In this document: positions 44,861-52,228 of the stretch, in pieces
How the letters are laid out: each line of letters starts with the position of its first letter
Numbering within the stretch: position 1 is the stretch's first letter
Origin: CAJCIS01 sp965276755
GTDB taxonomy: Bacteria > Pseudomonadota > Alphaproteobacteria > Acetobacterales > Acetobacteraceae
DNA: 64,000 nt
Assembly (NCBI GenBank): GCA_965276755.1
Contig: OZ255625.1
Location: 1,550,001-1,614,000, forward strand
Direction of reading: 5' to 3'
The notes under the pieces: generated by a model
Seen by the model: only the letters and a program-made list of their open reading frames with translations
Told to the model about the DNA's origin: nothing
Databases searched by the model: none
Program-made: the position numbers and the translations under genes

Positions 44861-46137
44861 CAGCGCGGGTAGATGGGGAAGCGGGCGCACATCGCGAGCA
44901 CGCGTTCGCCTACCGAGGCTTCGGCGCTGGTGCCGCCGTCCAGCACTTGCGCGATCATTTCGCCGATTTCCGTGAACTCGACCGTGCCGAAGCCGCGAGT
45001 TGTGGCAGCGGGACTGCCCAGGCGGATGCCGCTGGTGATCGCGGGCTTTTCGGGATCGAAGGGGATCGCGTTCTTGTTGGCGGTGATGTGAGCGCGCTCC
45101 AGGCTGGCCTCGGCCGCGCGGCCGGTGACGCGCTTGGGGCGGAGATCGACGAGCAGCAAATGGCTGTCCGTGCCGCCGGTGACGATGGCCAGGCCGTGTT
45201 GCACCAGGCTGGCCGACAGGGCGCGGGCGTTGTCGATGACGGCGCGCTGGTAGGCGCGAAATTCGGGGCGCAGCGCCTCGCCGAACGCGGCGGCCTTGGC
45301 GGCGATCACGTGCATCAGCGGCCCACCTTGCAGGCCGGGGAAGACGGCGCTGTTGAATTTGCGGCCAAGCTCGGGGTCGTTGCTCAGGATCATGCCGCCG
45401 CGGGGGCCGCGCAGGGTCTTGTGCGTGGTGGTGGTGACCACGTGGGCGTGGGGTAGCGGGCTGGGGTAGAGGCCGGCGGCGACCAGGCCGGCGAAATGGG
45501 CCATGTCCACCATGAACAGCGCGCCTACCTCGTCGGCGACCGCGCGGATGCGGGGAAAGTCGATGATGCGGGGGTAGGCCGAGCCGCCGGCGATGATCAG
45601 GCGCGGGCGTTCTTCGCGGGCGAGGCGTTCGAGTTCTTCGTAGTCCAGCAGGCCGTCGTCCCGGCGCACGCCGTATTGGATGGGGCGGAACCACTTGCCT
45701 GACAGGTTCGGGGCGGCGCCGTGGGTGAGGTGGCCGCCAGCGGCGAGCGACATGCCCAGGATCGTGTCGCCGGGGGTGAGCAGGGCCAGGAAGACGGCCT
45801 GGTTGGCTTGCGCGCCGGAATGGGGCTGGACGTTGGCGTAGGTGCAGCCGAACAGTTGGCAGGCGCGCTGGATGGCCAGCGTTTCGGCGCGATCGACCTC
45901 CTGGCAGCCGCCGTAATAGCGACGGCCTGGGTAGCCTTCCGCGTATTTGTTCGTCAGGACGCTGCCTTGGGCTTCAAGGACCGCGGCGGAGACGATGTTT
46001 TCCGACGCGATCAGCTCAATGCCGTCCTGCTGGCGGACGAGCTCGGCGCCTATGGCGGCGGCCAGTTCGGGGTCGGTTTGGGCGAGCGGGGCGGCGAAGA
46101 AGCGAGCCAGGGATTGGGGCAGGGTCTGGTCGGTCAT
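44860..46137 (-). CDS. glyA: Serine hydroxymethyltransferase
   Basis: PLP enzyme interconverting serine and glycine while charging tetrahydrofolate with a one-carbon unit. 425 residues. GIELIASENIVS, NKYAEGYPGRRYYGGC and VQPHSGAQAN near the N-terminus; VVTTTTHKTLRGPRGG contains the PLP lysine; ITSGIRLGSPAATTRGF closes the active site. ATG at 46137 gives the normal start MTDQTLPQ. It is divergent from an amino-acid permease and its stop overlaps the start of the cydC-like frame (TGATG). Confidence 0.98.
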   Translation of the reverse strand: MTDQTLPQSLARFFAAPLAQTDPELAAAIGAELVRQQDGIELIASENIVSAAVLEAQGSVLTNKYAEGYPGRRYYGGCQEVDRAETLAIQRACQLFGCTYANVQPHSGAQANQAVFLALLTPGDTILGMSLAAGGHLTHGAAPNLSGKWFRPIQYGVRRDDGLLDYEELERLAREERPRLIIAGGSAYPRIIDFPRIRAVADEVGALFMVDMAHFAGLVAAGLYPSPLPHAHVVTTTTHKTLRGPRGGMILSNDPELGRKFNSAVFPGLQGGPLMHVIAAKAAAFGEALRPEFRAYQRAVIDNARALSASLVQHGLAIVTGGTDSHLLLVDLRPKRVTGRAAEASLERAHITANKNAIPFDPEKPAITSGIRLGSPAATTRGFGTVEFTEIGEMIAQVLDGGTSAEASVGERVLAMCARFPIYPR

Positions 46138-46277
46138 GGGCGGGGGGCACCTCTGGCGCGGGGCGAGTTTGCGCGGGACAGATCGGGCGTTAACACTTAC
46201 AGGTGAATGCGCGCGCCGGAAACCCGGGACGCGGCCATGCCAGCCTGCCCCGCCTGGGGGCGCCCAAGGAGCACCCA

Positions 46278-47735
46278 ATGGATACCGTGAGCGCGCCCGT
46301 CGGAAACCCGCTTTTCGTCTGCAAGCCGATCGGCACCCTGGAGGGCGCGGGCGCGTCCGAATTCAAGCGCACGCTGGGGCCGATCAGCCTGGTGGCGCTT
46401 GGCATCGGCGCCATTATCGGCGCGGGCATCTTCTCGCTGACCGGCATTGCCGCCGCCGACAATGCAGGGCCGGCGGTGGTGATCAGCTTCATGATTGCGG
46501 CCTTGGGCTGCGCCTTCGCCGGGCTTTGCTACAGCGAATTGTCGGGCATGATCCCGGCGGCCGGGTCCGCCTACAGCTACGCCTATGCCTCTCTGGGCGA
46601 GTTGGTGGCATGGATTATCGGCTGGGCGCTGACGCTGGAATATGCCGTTGGGGCGGCGACGGTTTCGGTCTCCTGGTCCGCTTATGTGACGAGCTTTCTG
46701 GCAAGCTTCGGCATCGTGTTGCCGCATGCGTTAACGGCTTCGCCCTTTGACGCGGATTCGATGGGGCATCCCGCACCTGGCATTGTCAATTTGCCGGCCA
46801 TGCTGGTCATTGTGGCGGTGTCGCTGCTTCTGATCCGCGGCATTTCGGAATCGGCCAAGGTCAATGGCGCCATCGTCGCGCTGAAATTGGCTGTCGTGGC
46901 CGCGGTGATCGGCTTTGGCGCGTTTTACGTCAAGCCGGCGAACTGGCATCCGTTCATTCCGCCCAATACGGGCGAGTTCGGGCATTTTGGCTGGTCTGGC
47001 GTGTTGCGCGGCGCGGCGACGGTGTTTTTCGCCTATATCGGCTTCGATGCGGTTTCCACCGCGGCGCAGGAGACGAAGGACCCCGAGCGCGACATGCCGA
47101 TCGGCATATTGGGCTCGCTGGCGATTTGCACCGTGCTGTATATTCTGGTCTGCCTGGTTGTGACCGGGTTGATCAGCTACACGCGGCTGCATGATGCGGC
47201 GCCGGTCGCATTGGCGATCAGCCAAACGCCGCTGCCGTTTCTGAAGGTGGCCGTGTCCGTGGGTGCCATTGCGGGATTGACATCGGTGATCCTGGTCATG
47301 CTGCTGGGACAGAGCCGGGTGTTTTATGCCATGGCGCGCGATGGGTTGTTGCCGCAGGTCTTCGCGGCAGTGCATCCGCGGTTTCGCACGCCTTGGCTGT
47401 CCAACATCCTGTTCATGGCGTTTGCGGGCATTGCGGGCGGGTTTTTGCCGATCAGTTCGCTGGGGCACATGACGTCCTTCGGCACGTTGCTGGCGTTTGT
47501 CATTGTGTGCGTGGGCGTGCTGGTGCTGCGGCGGAGCGATCCTTCGCGCAGGCGGGCGTTTCGCACCCCTTGGGTGCCGTTTGTGCCGGTTGCCGGGATT
47601 TTGGTTTGCGGGGGGCTGATGGCATCATTGCCCGGGCAGACATGGCTGCTGGCGATTGTTTGGCTGTTGATTGGGCTGGTGGTGTTTTTCGGCTATAGCC
47701 GGGGGCATAGCCGGCTGACGGGGGGGCGCGCTTGA
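46278..47735 (+). CDS. APC-family amino-acid permease
   Basis: 485-residue inner-membrane transporter with about twelve helices. ALGIGAIIGAGIFSLTG in helix 1 is the substrate-binding glycine loop of APC transporters, CYSELSGMIPAAGSAYSYAY the helix-2/3 signature and FFAYIGFDAVSTAAQE helix 6. It belongs to the cationic amino-acid transporter group (YfnA/CAT-like). The substrate is probably an amino acid imported with protons. ATG 46278 has AAGGAG six bases upstream. Repeat B copy 2 follows directly. Confidence 0.92.
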   Translation: MDTVSAPVGNPLFVCKPIGTLEGAGASEFKRTLGPISLVALGIGAIIGAGIFSLTGIAAADNAGPAVVISFMIAALGCAFAGLCYSELSGMIPAAGSAYSYAYASLGELVAWIIGWALTLEYAVGAATVSVSWSAYVTSFLASFGIVLPHALTASPFDADSMGHPAPGIVNLPAMLVIVAVSLLLIRGISESAKVNGAIVALKLAVVAAVIGFGAFYVKPANWHPFIPPNTGEFGHFGWSGVLRGAATVFFAYIGFDAVSTAAQETKDPERDMPIGILGSLAICTVLYILVCLVVTGLISYTRLHDAAPVALAISQTPLPFLKVAVSVGAIAGLTSVILVMLLGQSRVFYAMARDGLLPQVFAAVHPRFRTPWLSNILFMAFAGIAGGFLPISSLGHMTSFGTLLAFVIVCVGVLVLRRSDPSRRRAFRTPWVPFVPVAGILVCGGLMASLPGQTWLLAIVWLLIGLVVFFGYSRGHSRLTGGRA

Positions 47736-47736
47736 A

Positions 47737-47853
47737 GCAGGAAGGAAGGTCTTCTTTCTTGAAAGAAAGAAGCAAAGAACTTTTGTCTTTTTGCTCGGGC
47801 ACTAAATTCAAAAGTTTTTTGGTTCTTTTTTTCAAAAAAGAACTGCTTTCTTA
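47737..47853. repeat. Repeat B copy 2 (two opposed copies)
   Basis: Left unit 47737-47794: GGAAGGTCTTCTTTCTTGAA then AGAAAGAAGCAAAGAAC and TTTTGTCTTTTTGC. Right unit 47811-47853: AAAAGTTTTTTGGTTC, T run, TCAAAAAAGAACTGC. The two units are inverted to one another and each holds its own CTTC...GAAG-type palindrome. The pair fills the whole gap between the permease and hemB, ending one base before the hemB ATG. Confidence 0.88.
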
Positions 47854-48852
47854 ATGCCTTTCCCCGCCACGCGTCTGCGCCGCCTGCGCCACGACGCCTG
47901 GACACGCCGGCTTGTTGCCGAGAATGTACTGTCCGTCGACGACCTGATCTGGCCGATATTTATTATCGAGGGCACAGGGCTGAGCGTGCCGGTTGCCTCT
48001 ATGCCTGGCGTGGTGCGCGTTTCGCTCGATCGGGTGGAGGCGCATGTGGCGGAGGCGGCGCGGCTGGGGATACCGGCGGTGGCGCTGTTTCCGGCGACGC
48101 CGGCGGAGAAGAAGGACGCGGAGGGGACCGAGAGCGGCAATCCGGACAATCTAATTTGCGGGGCGGCGCGGTTGCTCAAGCGTGCTTATCCGCAGATGGG
48201 GTTGATTGGGGATGTGGCGCTGGACCCTTATACCGATCACGGGCACGACGGCGTTATTCGGGACGGGTATGTCGCCAATGACGATACACTGGCGGTGTTG
48301 ACGCGCCAGGCGGTTAATCAGGCTCGCGCAGGGATTGATGTGATTGCGCCGTCTGACATGATGGATGGGCGGGTGGGGGCGATCCGCGCGGCGCTGGATG
48401 CGGACGGGTTTGTTCACACGCGCATCATGAGTTATGCGGCGAAATATGCCTCGGCGTTTTATGGGCCGTTTCGCGATGCGCTGGGTTCCGCCAAGGCGCT
48501 GCATGGGGACAAGAAGACATATCAGATGGACCCGGCCAACTCGGATGAGGCGCTGCGTGAGGTGGCGATGGATCTGGAGGAGGGGGCTGACATGGTGATG
48601 GTCAAGCCCGGCATGCCGTATCTGGATATTGTGCGTCGGGTGCGCGACCGGTTTTCGGTGCCGACTTTTGTTTACCAGGTGTCAGGGGAGTACGCGATGC
48701 TGGTGGCGGCGATGGAGCGGGGGTGGTTGGATCGGGAGCGCGGGATGATGGAGGCGTTGCTGGGGTTTAAGCGGGCGGGGGCGAATGGGGTGTTGACGTA
48801 TTTTGCTGTGGAGGCGGCGGGGGTGTTGAGGGCCCGCGCTGATTCGGTTTAG
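47854..48852 (+). CDS. hemB: Porphobilinogen synthase (delta-aminolevulinic acid dehydratase)
   Basis: Condenses two 5-aminolevulinate molecules to porphobilinogen in haem synthesis. 332 residues. RRLRHDAWTRRLVAEN at the N-terminus; the metal-site segment ALDPYTDHGHDG lacks the cysteines of zinc-dependent enzymes, so this is the Mg-type; the Schiff-base lysines are in MSYAAKYASAFYGPFRD and MVKPGMPYLDI. ATG 47854 follows repeat B directly, so its leader is repeat sequence and no Shine-Dalgarno is visible. Confidence 0.97.
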   Translation: MPFPATRLRRLRHDAWTRRLVAENVLSVDDLIWPIFIIEGTGLSVPVASMPGVVRVSLDRVEAHVAEAARLGIPAVALFPATPAEKKDAEGTESGNPDNLICGAARLLKRAYPQMGLIGDVALDPYTDHGHDGVIRDGYVANDDTLAVLTRQAVNQARAGIDVIAPSDMMDGRVGAIRAALDADGFVHTRIMSYAAKYASAFYGPFRDALGSAKALHGDKKTYQMDPANSDEALREVAMDLEEGADMVMVKPGMPYLDIVRRVRDRFSVPTFVYQVSGEYAMLVAAMERGWLDRERGMMEALLGFKRAGANGVLTYFAVEAAGVLRARADSV

Positions 48853-48868
48853 GCGATCGAAGCGCCTG

Positions 48869-49333
48869 TCACTTGACGCGGTCAAGCCGGTAGATGACGC
48901 CGCTGCCAAATGCATCGATCATGTGGTCATGGTCGATCATGATAGCTGAGATGCACAGGCTTTTGTCATGGAAAACGCGCGTCCGTTCGCTTCCGAACGC
49001 TTTGGCAATTTCTTCCTTCGGTAGGCGCAATTGAGCGATACGCTGGCCTCCCCAGATGCCTGCCTCGATTTCACTGTTGGCCGTTGCAGTGACCATCGCG
49101 TCGTGCAGACGGCATGTGCGCTCAGGCGCTCGAACCATGGTGCTGGTAATCTGCATAGTCTTTCCTAACAACGTGTTTGGATCAGGGCCGCTGAACCCGC
49201 CCTGGCTCTCACCGATCCACTGGCCGATTCGCCACTTGCCGATGAAATCGGCCGGTGTCTGGTTATCGGCAACAGCTGCTTCGCCCCCCAGCGCTGCAAC
49301 GAGCAGCCCGGCGGCGACAGCTTTGTATATCAT
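48869..49333 (-). CDS. Secreted protein of unknown function
   Basis: 154 residues with a signal peptide (AVAAGLLVAALGGEAAVADN). The mature part starts FIGKWRIGQWIGESQGG, which resembles the opening of small calycin-like periplasmic proteins, and has two cysteines (RTCRLHD and SLCISA) that could pair. No family can be named. ATG 49333 has GAGG nine bases upstream. It is convergent with hemB. Confidence 0.6.
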   Translation of the reverse strand: MIYKAVAAGLLVAALGGEAAVADNQTPADFIGKWRIGQWIGESQGGFSGPDPNTLLGKTMQITSTMVRAPERTCRLHDAMVTATANSEIEAGIWGGQRIAQLRLPKEEIAKAFGSERTRVFHDKSLCISAIMIDHDHMIDAFGSGVIYRLDRVK

Positions 49334-49452
49334 TATGGCGGCCTCGGTGCGAGAGAGGGCTGTGCTTAATTTTCGGCTAGCCTTGTATTGAGGCCACAGT
49401 GCCGTCACGTGCTGCGGTGTTAGCAAAGCCAAACGGTAATGTATATTCAGAT

Positions 49453-49893
49453 TCAGCCTTCCGACCCCGCCTCGAATGCAGGTTGTGCAAGCCTGTGGCC
49501 GCAGTATCGGCATACCTTGGCGGCTGCCTGGATTTGTTCAGCGCATTCCGAACATTGCCTCATCTGAGACACCGAAGTGGCGGTAATGGCTAAGCTTGAA
49601 TATCCTTTATTCCTCGCGATTATGCCCATCGCTACTCCTACAGAAAAAATTAGTCCAATAACATAAAACGCCGACGATGCGACGAAAGTTGGCACATCTC
49701 CCCATCCCGTCATTGAGTAACCCGTCACACCAATGATTATGCTGACAAAGCAAGCGACTGGTGTGCTTAAAATAGCCAAATAGCGGTCCCTCATCCTCAT
49801 CGGGCCAAAAATAGAAGCGCCCGCTCCTACTAGGGTAGCAAAGCCAAACGCAACTCCAGCCAATGCGATTAGAACCCCGAACATCATGTACAC
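49453..49893 (-). CDS. Membrane protein with C-terminal zinc ribbon
   Basis: 146 residues. Three hydrophobic segments (VLIALAGVAFGFATLVGAG, YLAILSTPVACFVSIIIGV and FYVIGLIFSVGVAMGII) are followed by a cytoplasmic zinc ribbon, CSECAEQIQAAAKVCRYCGH, with the CxxC...CxxC spacing of zinc_ribbon_2/DUF2116-like domains. The function is unknown. GTG at 49893 has AAGGA eight bases upstream. Codon usage is less GC-rich than in the housekeeping genes. Confidence 0.7.
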   Translation of the reverse strand: MYMMFGVLIALAGVAFGFATLVGAGASIFGPMRMRDRYLAILSTPVACFVSIIIGVTGYSMTGWGDVPTFVASSAFYVIGLIFSVGVAMGIIARNKGYSSLAITATSVSQMRQCSECAEQIQAAAKVCRYCGHRLAQPAFEAGSEG

Positions 49894-50084
49894 GTATCAA
49901 TTCCTTCAACTTAGAAAATAGAGGATCTGTCGCCTGTCAGGCGGTTCAACGCTCGCCCGTCGCCGCTCAAAAAAGTGGGTTATCTTTATTTTACTGCAAC
50001 GGAATTATATTTCTGCCCTATCCTCACTGGCTATCTGAGCGCACCAACAAGCTGGTGAAATGCGAATTGGGCGTGATGCGTTCC

Positions 50085-50342
50085 TTAGACCAAGCAAACC
50101 GAAACACATCTCTCCGCTGCTCGCAAGTCCACCTTGTACTTCGTCCGGTAATCCGGCGGCACGCTCGGGTTCGGTGTGGAACCCCAATTATACCACCAGC
50201 TTACACCGGGCGAGAGCACTTTCAGATCGGCGGCAGCGGCCAGATCGTAGGCAATGCCTCGTTTGGCGCTTTTGCCGAAGGACGCAGAAACCGGCGCCGA
50301 AAACGAGGCTGCCAACAGTGCCGCCCCGACCAACGCCTTCAT
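50085..50342 (-). pseudogene. N-terminal fragment of a GH128-like glycoside hydrolase
   Basis: 85 codons. A signal peptide (ALVGAALLAASFSAPVSA) is followed by KRGIAYDLAAAADLKVLSPG and VSWWYNWGSTPNPSVPPDYR, the start of the TIM-barrel of GH128/Asl1-like glucanases, where WWYNW is a signature. The match stops after YKVDL, and the rest of the roughly 250-residue domain, including the catalytic glutamates, is missing; the frame ends at 50085 and nothing similar continues in the 190 bases beyond. ATG 50342 has AGGAA upstream. A truncated remnant. Confidence 0.7.
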
Positions 50343-50479
50343 GCCGCATTCCTGCATAATACCGCTCCGCGTTGATGTTGACCGTGCGCGCATTACGTTA
50401 TTTCTGGACCACTTGGCTGACGCGGTTCAGGGCACGCGGCGAAGGTGTACTGTGTGGCCCTGGGTCGCCACGCCGCCAA

Positions 50480-50560
50480 GGGGCGGCTCGCGATGACGGA
50501 AGAAGAAAGGGGCGACCCGCGATGACGAGGGACGCAAGGGCGGCTTGCAATGACGAGGGA
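50480..50560 (+). repeat. Short direct repeats (about 20 bp, three copies)
   Basis: Three imperfect copies of GGGCGGCTCGCGATGACG at about 50481-50499, 50509-50529 and 50538-50558, the last reading CGGCTTGCAATGACGAGG. They lie upstream of truB. A related motif, TGTCATTGCGGGTCC, occurs at 56669 after yhhQ on the other strand. Confidence 0.75.
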
Positions 50561-50587
50561 GATGTTCCGGCAAACCACGCAAAAGAG

Positions 50588-50670
50588 GAAAAGTTTTTTG
50601 CTTCTTTTTTTCAAAAAAGAAGAAGTTCTTTTCTGAAGAAAAGAACCAAAAGACTTTTGACTTTTTGCCC
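50588..50670. repeat. Repeat B copy 3
   Basis: GGAAAAGTTTTTTGCTTC, a T run, TCAAAAAAGAAG, AAGTTCTTTTCTGAAGAAAA and GAACCAAAAGACTTTTG. Two palindromes side by side. It is located about 50 bases before the truB start and is read through by the truB-frame ORF without a stop. Confidence 0.86.
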
Positions 50671-50716
50671 CCACTACCCGATAGGTCCGCCCCCTCACCC
50701 GGACACCCCCACCCCA

Positions 50717-51634
50717 ATGCGCCGCAAGCGTGGCCGGCCGCTCAACGGCTGGCTCATCATCGACAAGCCGCAAGCCATGACCAGCACGGACGTCGTCAAC
50801 CGCGTCCGCCGCGGCTTCGACGCACAAAAAGCCGGCCATGGCGGCACGCTGGACCCGCTGGCCACCGGCGTCCTGCCCATCGCCTTCGGGCACGCCACCA
50901 AAACCGTCCCCTACGTCATGGACGGCACCAAACTTTACCGCTTCACCCTGGCCCTGGGCGAAGCCCGCGACACCGACGACGCAGACGGCCAAACCACGCA
51001 AACCACGCCAGCCCGCCCCACGGACGACCAGCTCCGCGCCGCCCTGCCCGCCTTCCGCGGCGAGATCATGCAAATCCCGCCCATCTACTCCGCCATCAAA
51101 ATCGCCGGCGAACGCGCCTACGACATGGCCCGCGAAGGCCGCCCCCCTGTGCTGGAACCCCGCCCCGCCCGCGTCGATCGCTTCGATCTCATCGAGCGCC
51201 CCAACGCCGACACCGCCATCTTCGAAGTCCAGAGCGGCAAAGGCGTTTACATGCGCAGCCTGGCGCGCGACCTCGCGCGTGCGGCCGGCAGCCTGGGCCA
51301 TATCGCAGCCCTGCGCCGGCTGCGGGTCGGCCCCTTCATGGAAGCGCACGCAATCCCGCTGGACAAAGTGCTGCCAACGGAGGATACCGCGCGATCCTCA
51401 CCGGACCTCCTGCTTCCCGTTGCGACCGCGCTGGCCGACATCCCGGCGCTGGCCTTAACGGAGGCGGAGACCGTGCAGCTCACCCAGGGCCAGGCGCTCA
51501 GCCTGCTCACTCTGATGGGCCGCATTCCAGACGCAAGCGGGTTCCAAAACCTGGTGCGCGCCATGGCGGGGGGTCGCGTGATCGGGCTCTGCCGTCTGGA
51601 AGATGGCTGGCTGCGTCCCGAGCGCATCCTGTAA
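50717..51634 (+). CDS. truB: tRNA pseudouridine-55 synthase
   Basis: Isomerises U55 of the tRNA T-loop to pseudouridine. 305 residues. GWLIIDKPQAMTSTDVVN opens the domain, KAGHGGTLDPLATGVLPI contains the catalytic aspartate, GEIMQIPPIYSAIKIAGERA and GVYMRSLARDLA are later family blocks, and a C-terminal PUA-like extension follows. ATG 50717 gives the standard N-terminus. It begins the conserved truB-rpsO-pnp block; rpsO starts 25 bases after the stop. Confidence 0.97.
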   Translation: MRRKRGRPLNGWLIIDKPQAMTSTDVVNRVRRGFDAQKAGHGGTLDPLATGVLPIAFGHATKTVPYVMDGTKLYRFTLALGEARDTDDADGQTTQTTPARPTDDQLRAALPAFRGEIMQIPPIYSAIKIAGERAYDMAREGRPPVLEPRPARVDRFDLIERPNADTAIFEVQSGKGVYMRSLARDLARAAGSLGHIAALRRLRVGPFMEAHAIPLDKVLPTEDTARSSPDLLLPVATALADIPALALTEAETVQLTQGQALSLLTLMGRIPDASGFQNLVRAMAGGRVIGLCRLEDGWLRPERIL

Positions 51635-51659
51635 CACCCAGCCTGCAAGGATCATCACG

Positions 51660-51929
51660 ATGTCGATCACAGCCGAGCGCCGCACGGCGCTCATCGGCGA
51701 ATATCAGGCCGCCCCCGCAGATACGGGCAGCCCCGAAGTCCAGGTGGCGCTCCTCTCGGAGCGCATCGTCAACCTGACCGACCACCTCAAGACGCACGCG
51801 AAGGATTTCCACTCGCGCCGCGGTCTGCTGATGCTGGTTGGGCGCCGGCGCAGGCTTCTCGACTACCTGAAGAAGAAGGACCAGAGCCGTTATGAGGCCT
51901 TAATCGGCCGGCTCGGTTTGCGTAGGTAA
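51660..51929 (+). CDS. rpsO: 30S ribosomal protein S15
   Basis: 89-residue primary rRNA-binding protein of the 30S platform. DTGSPEVQVALLSERIVNLT, HLKTHAKDFHSRRGLLMLVG and RRRLLDYLKKKD are all canonical. ATG 51660 has AAGGAT upstream. In E. coli S15 represses its own mRNA; no such leader structure could be assigned here. Repeat C copy 2 follows the stop immediately and separates it from pnp. Confidence 0.99.
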   Translation: MSITAERRTALIGEYQAAPADTGSPEVQVALLSERIVNLTDHLKTHAKDFHSRRGLLMLVGRRRRLLDYLKKKDQSRYEALIGRLGLRR

Positions 51930-52116
51930 GGCAAGGGGCTCTGCCCCTTTACCCCGCTGGGGCCTGAGGCCCCAGACCCCCATTGTTTAGGTGTGGGAGG
52001 GGGCCACACGTACACCAACAACGGTGCGGGCAGGCCCCCTCCCACACCTAAACAAACAGGTTCTAAGGACTTGTCCTTAGCGGGGGTCCAGGGGGCAGAG
52101 CCCCCTGGCCTTACTT
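51930..52116 (+). repeat. Repeat C copy 2 (opposite orientation to copy 1)
   Basis: About 187 bp between rpsO and pnp. Terminal inverted repeats AAGGGGCTCTGCCCC and GGGGGCAGAGCCCCCTGGCC; the palindrome CTAAGGACTTGTCCTTAG and GGGGCCTGAGGCCCC are both present. The central stem is a perfect 23-bp inverted repeat, 51983-52005 against 52033-52055, with a sequence different from the stem of copy 1 apart from its GGGGGCC base. Confidence 0.93.
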
Positions 52117-52228
52117 AACGCCACGCGATCGAGGCGTTTCAGGCCACATGGGTCCTGGCTGCTCAGCGCAGCCCATCCATGCCGTCCGAGGCGCTTTGGT
52201 TCGCACCCACAACAAAGGAAAAGTGCGA

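Noticed and set aside
51930..52228. S15-binding pseudoknot or known pnp leader
   Set aside because: No sequence resembling the E. coli sites; the space is filled by repeat C.
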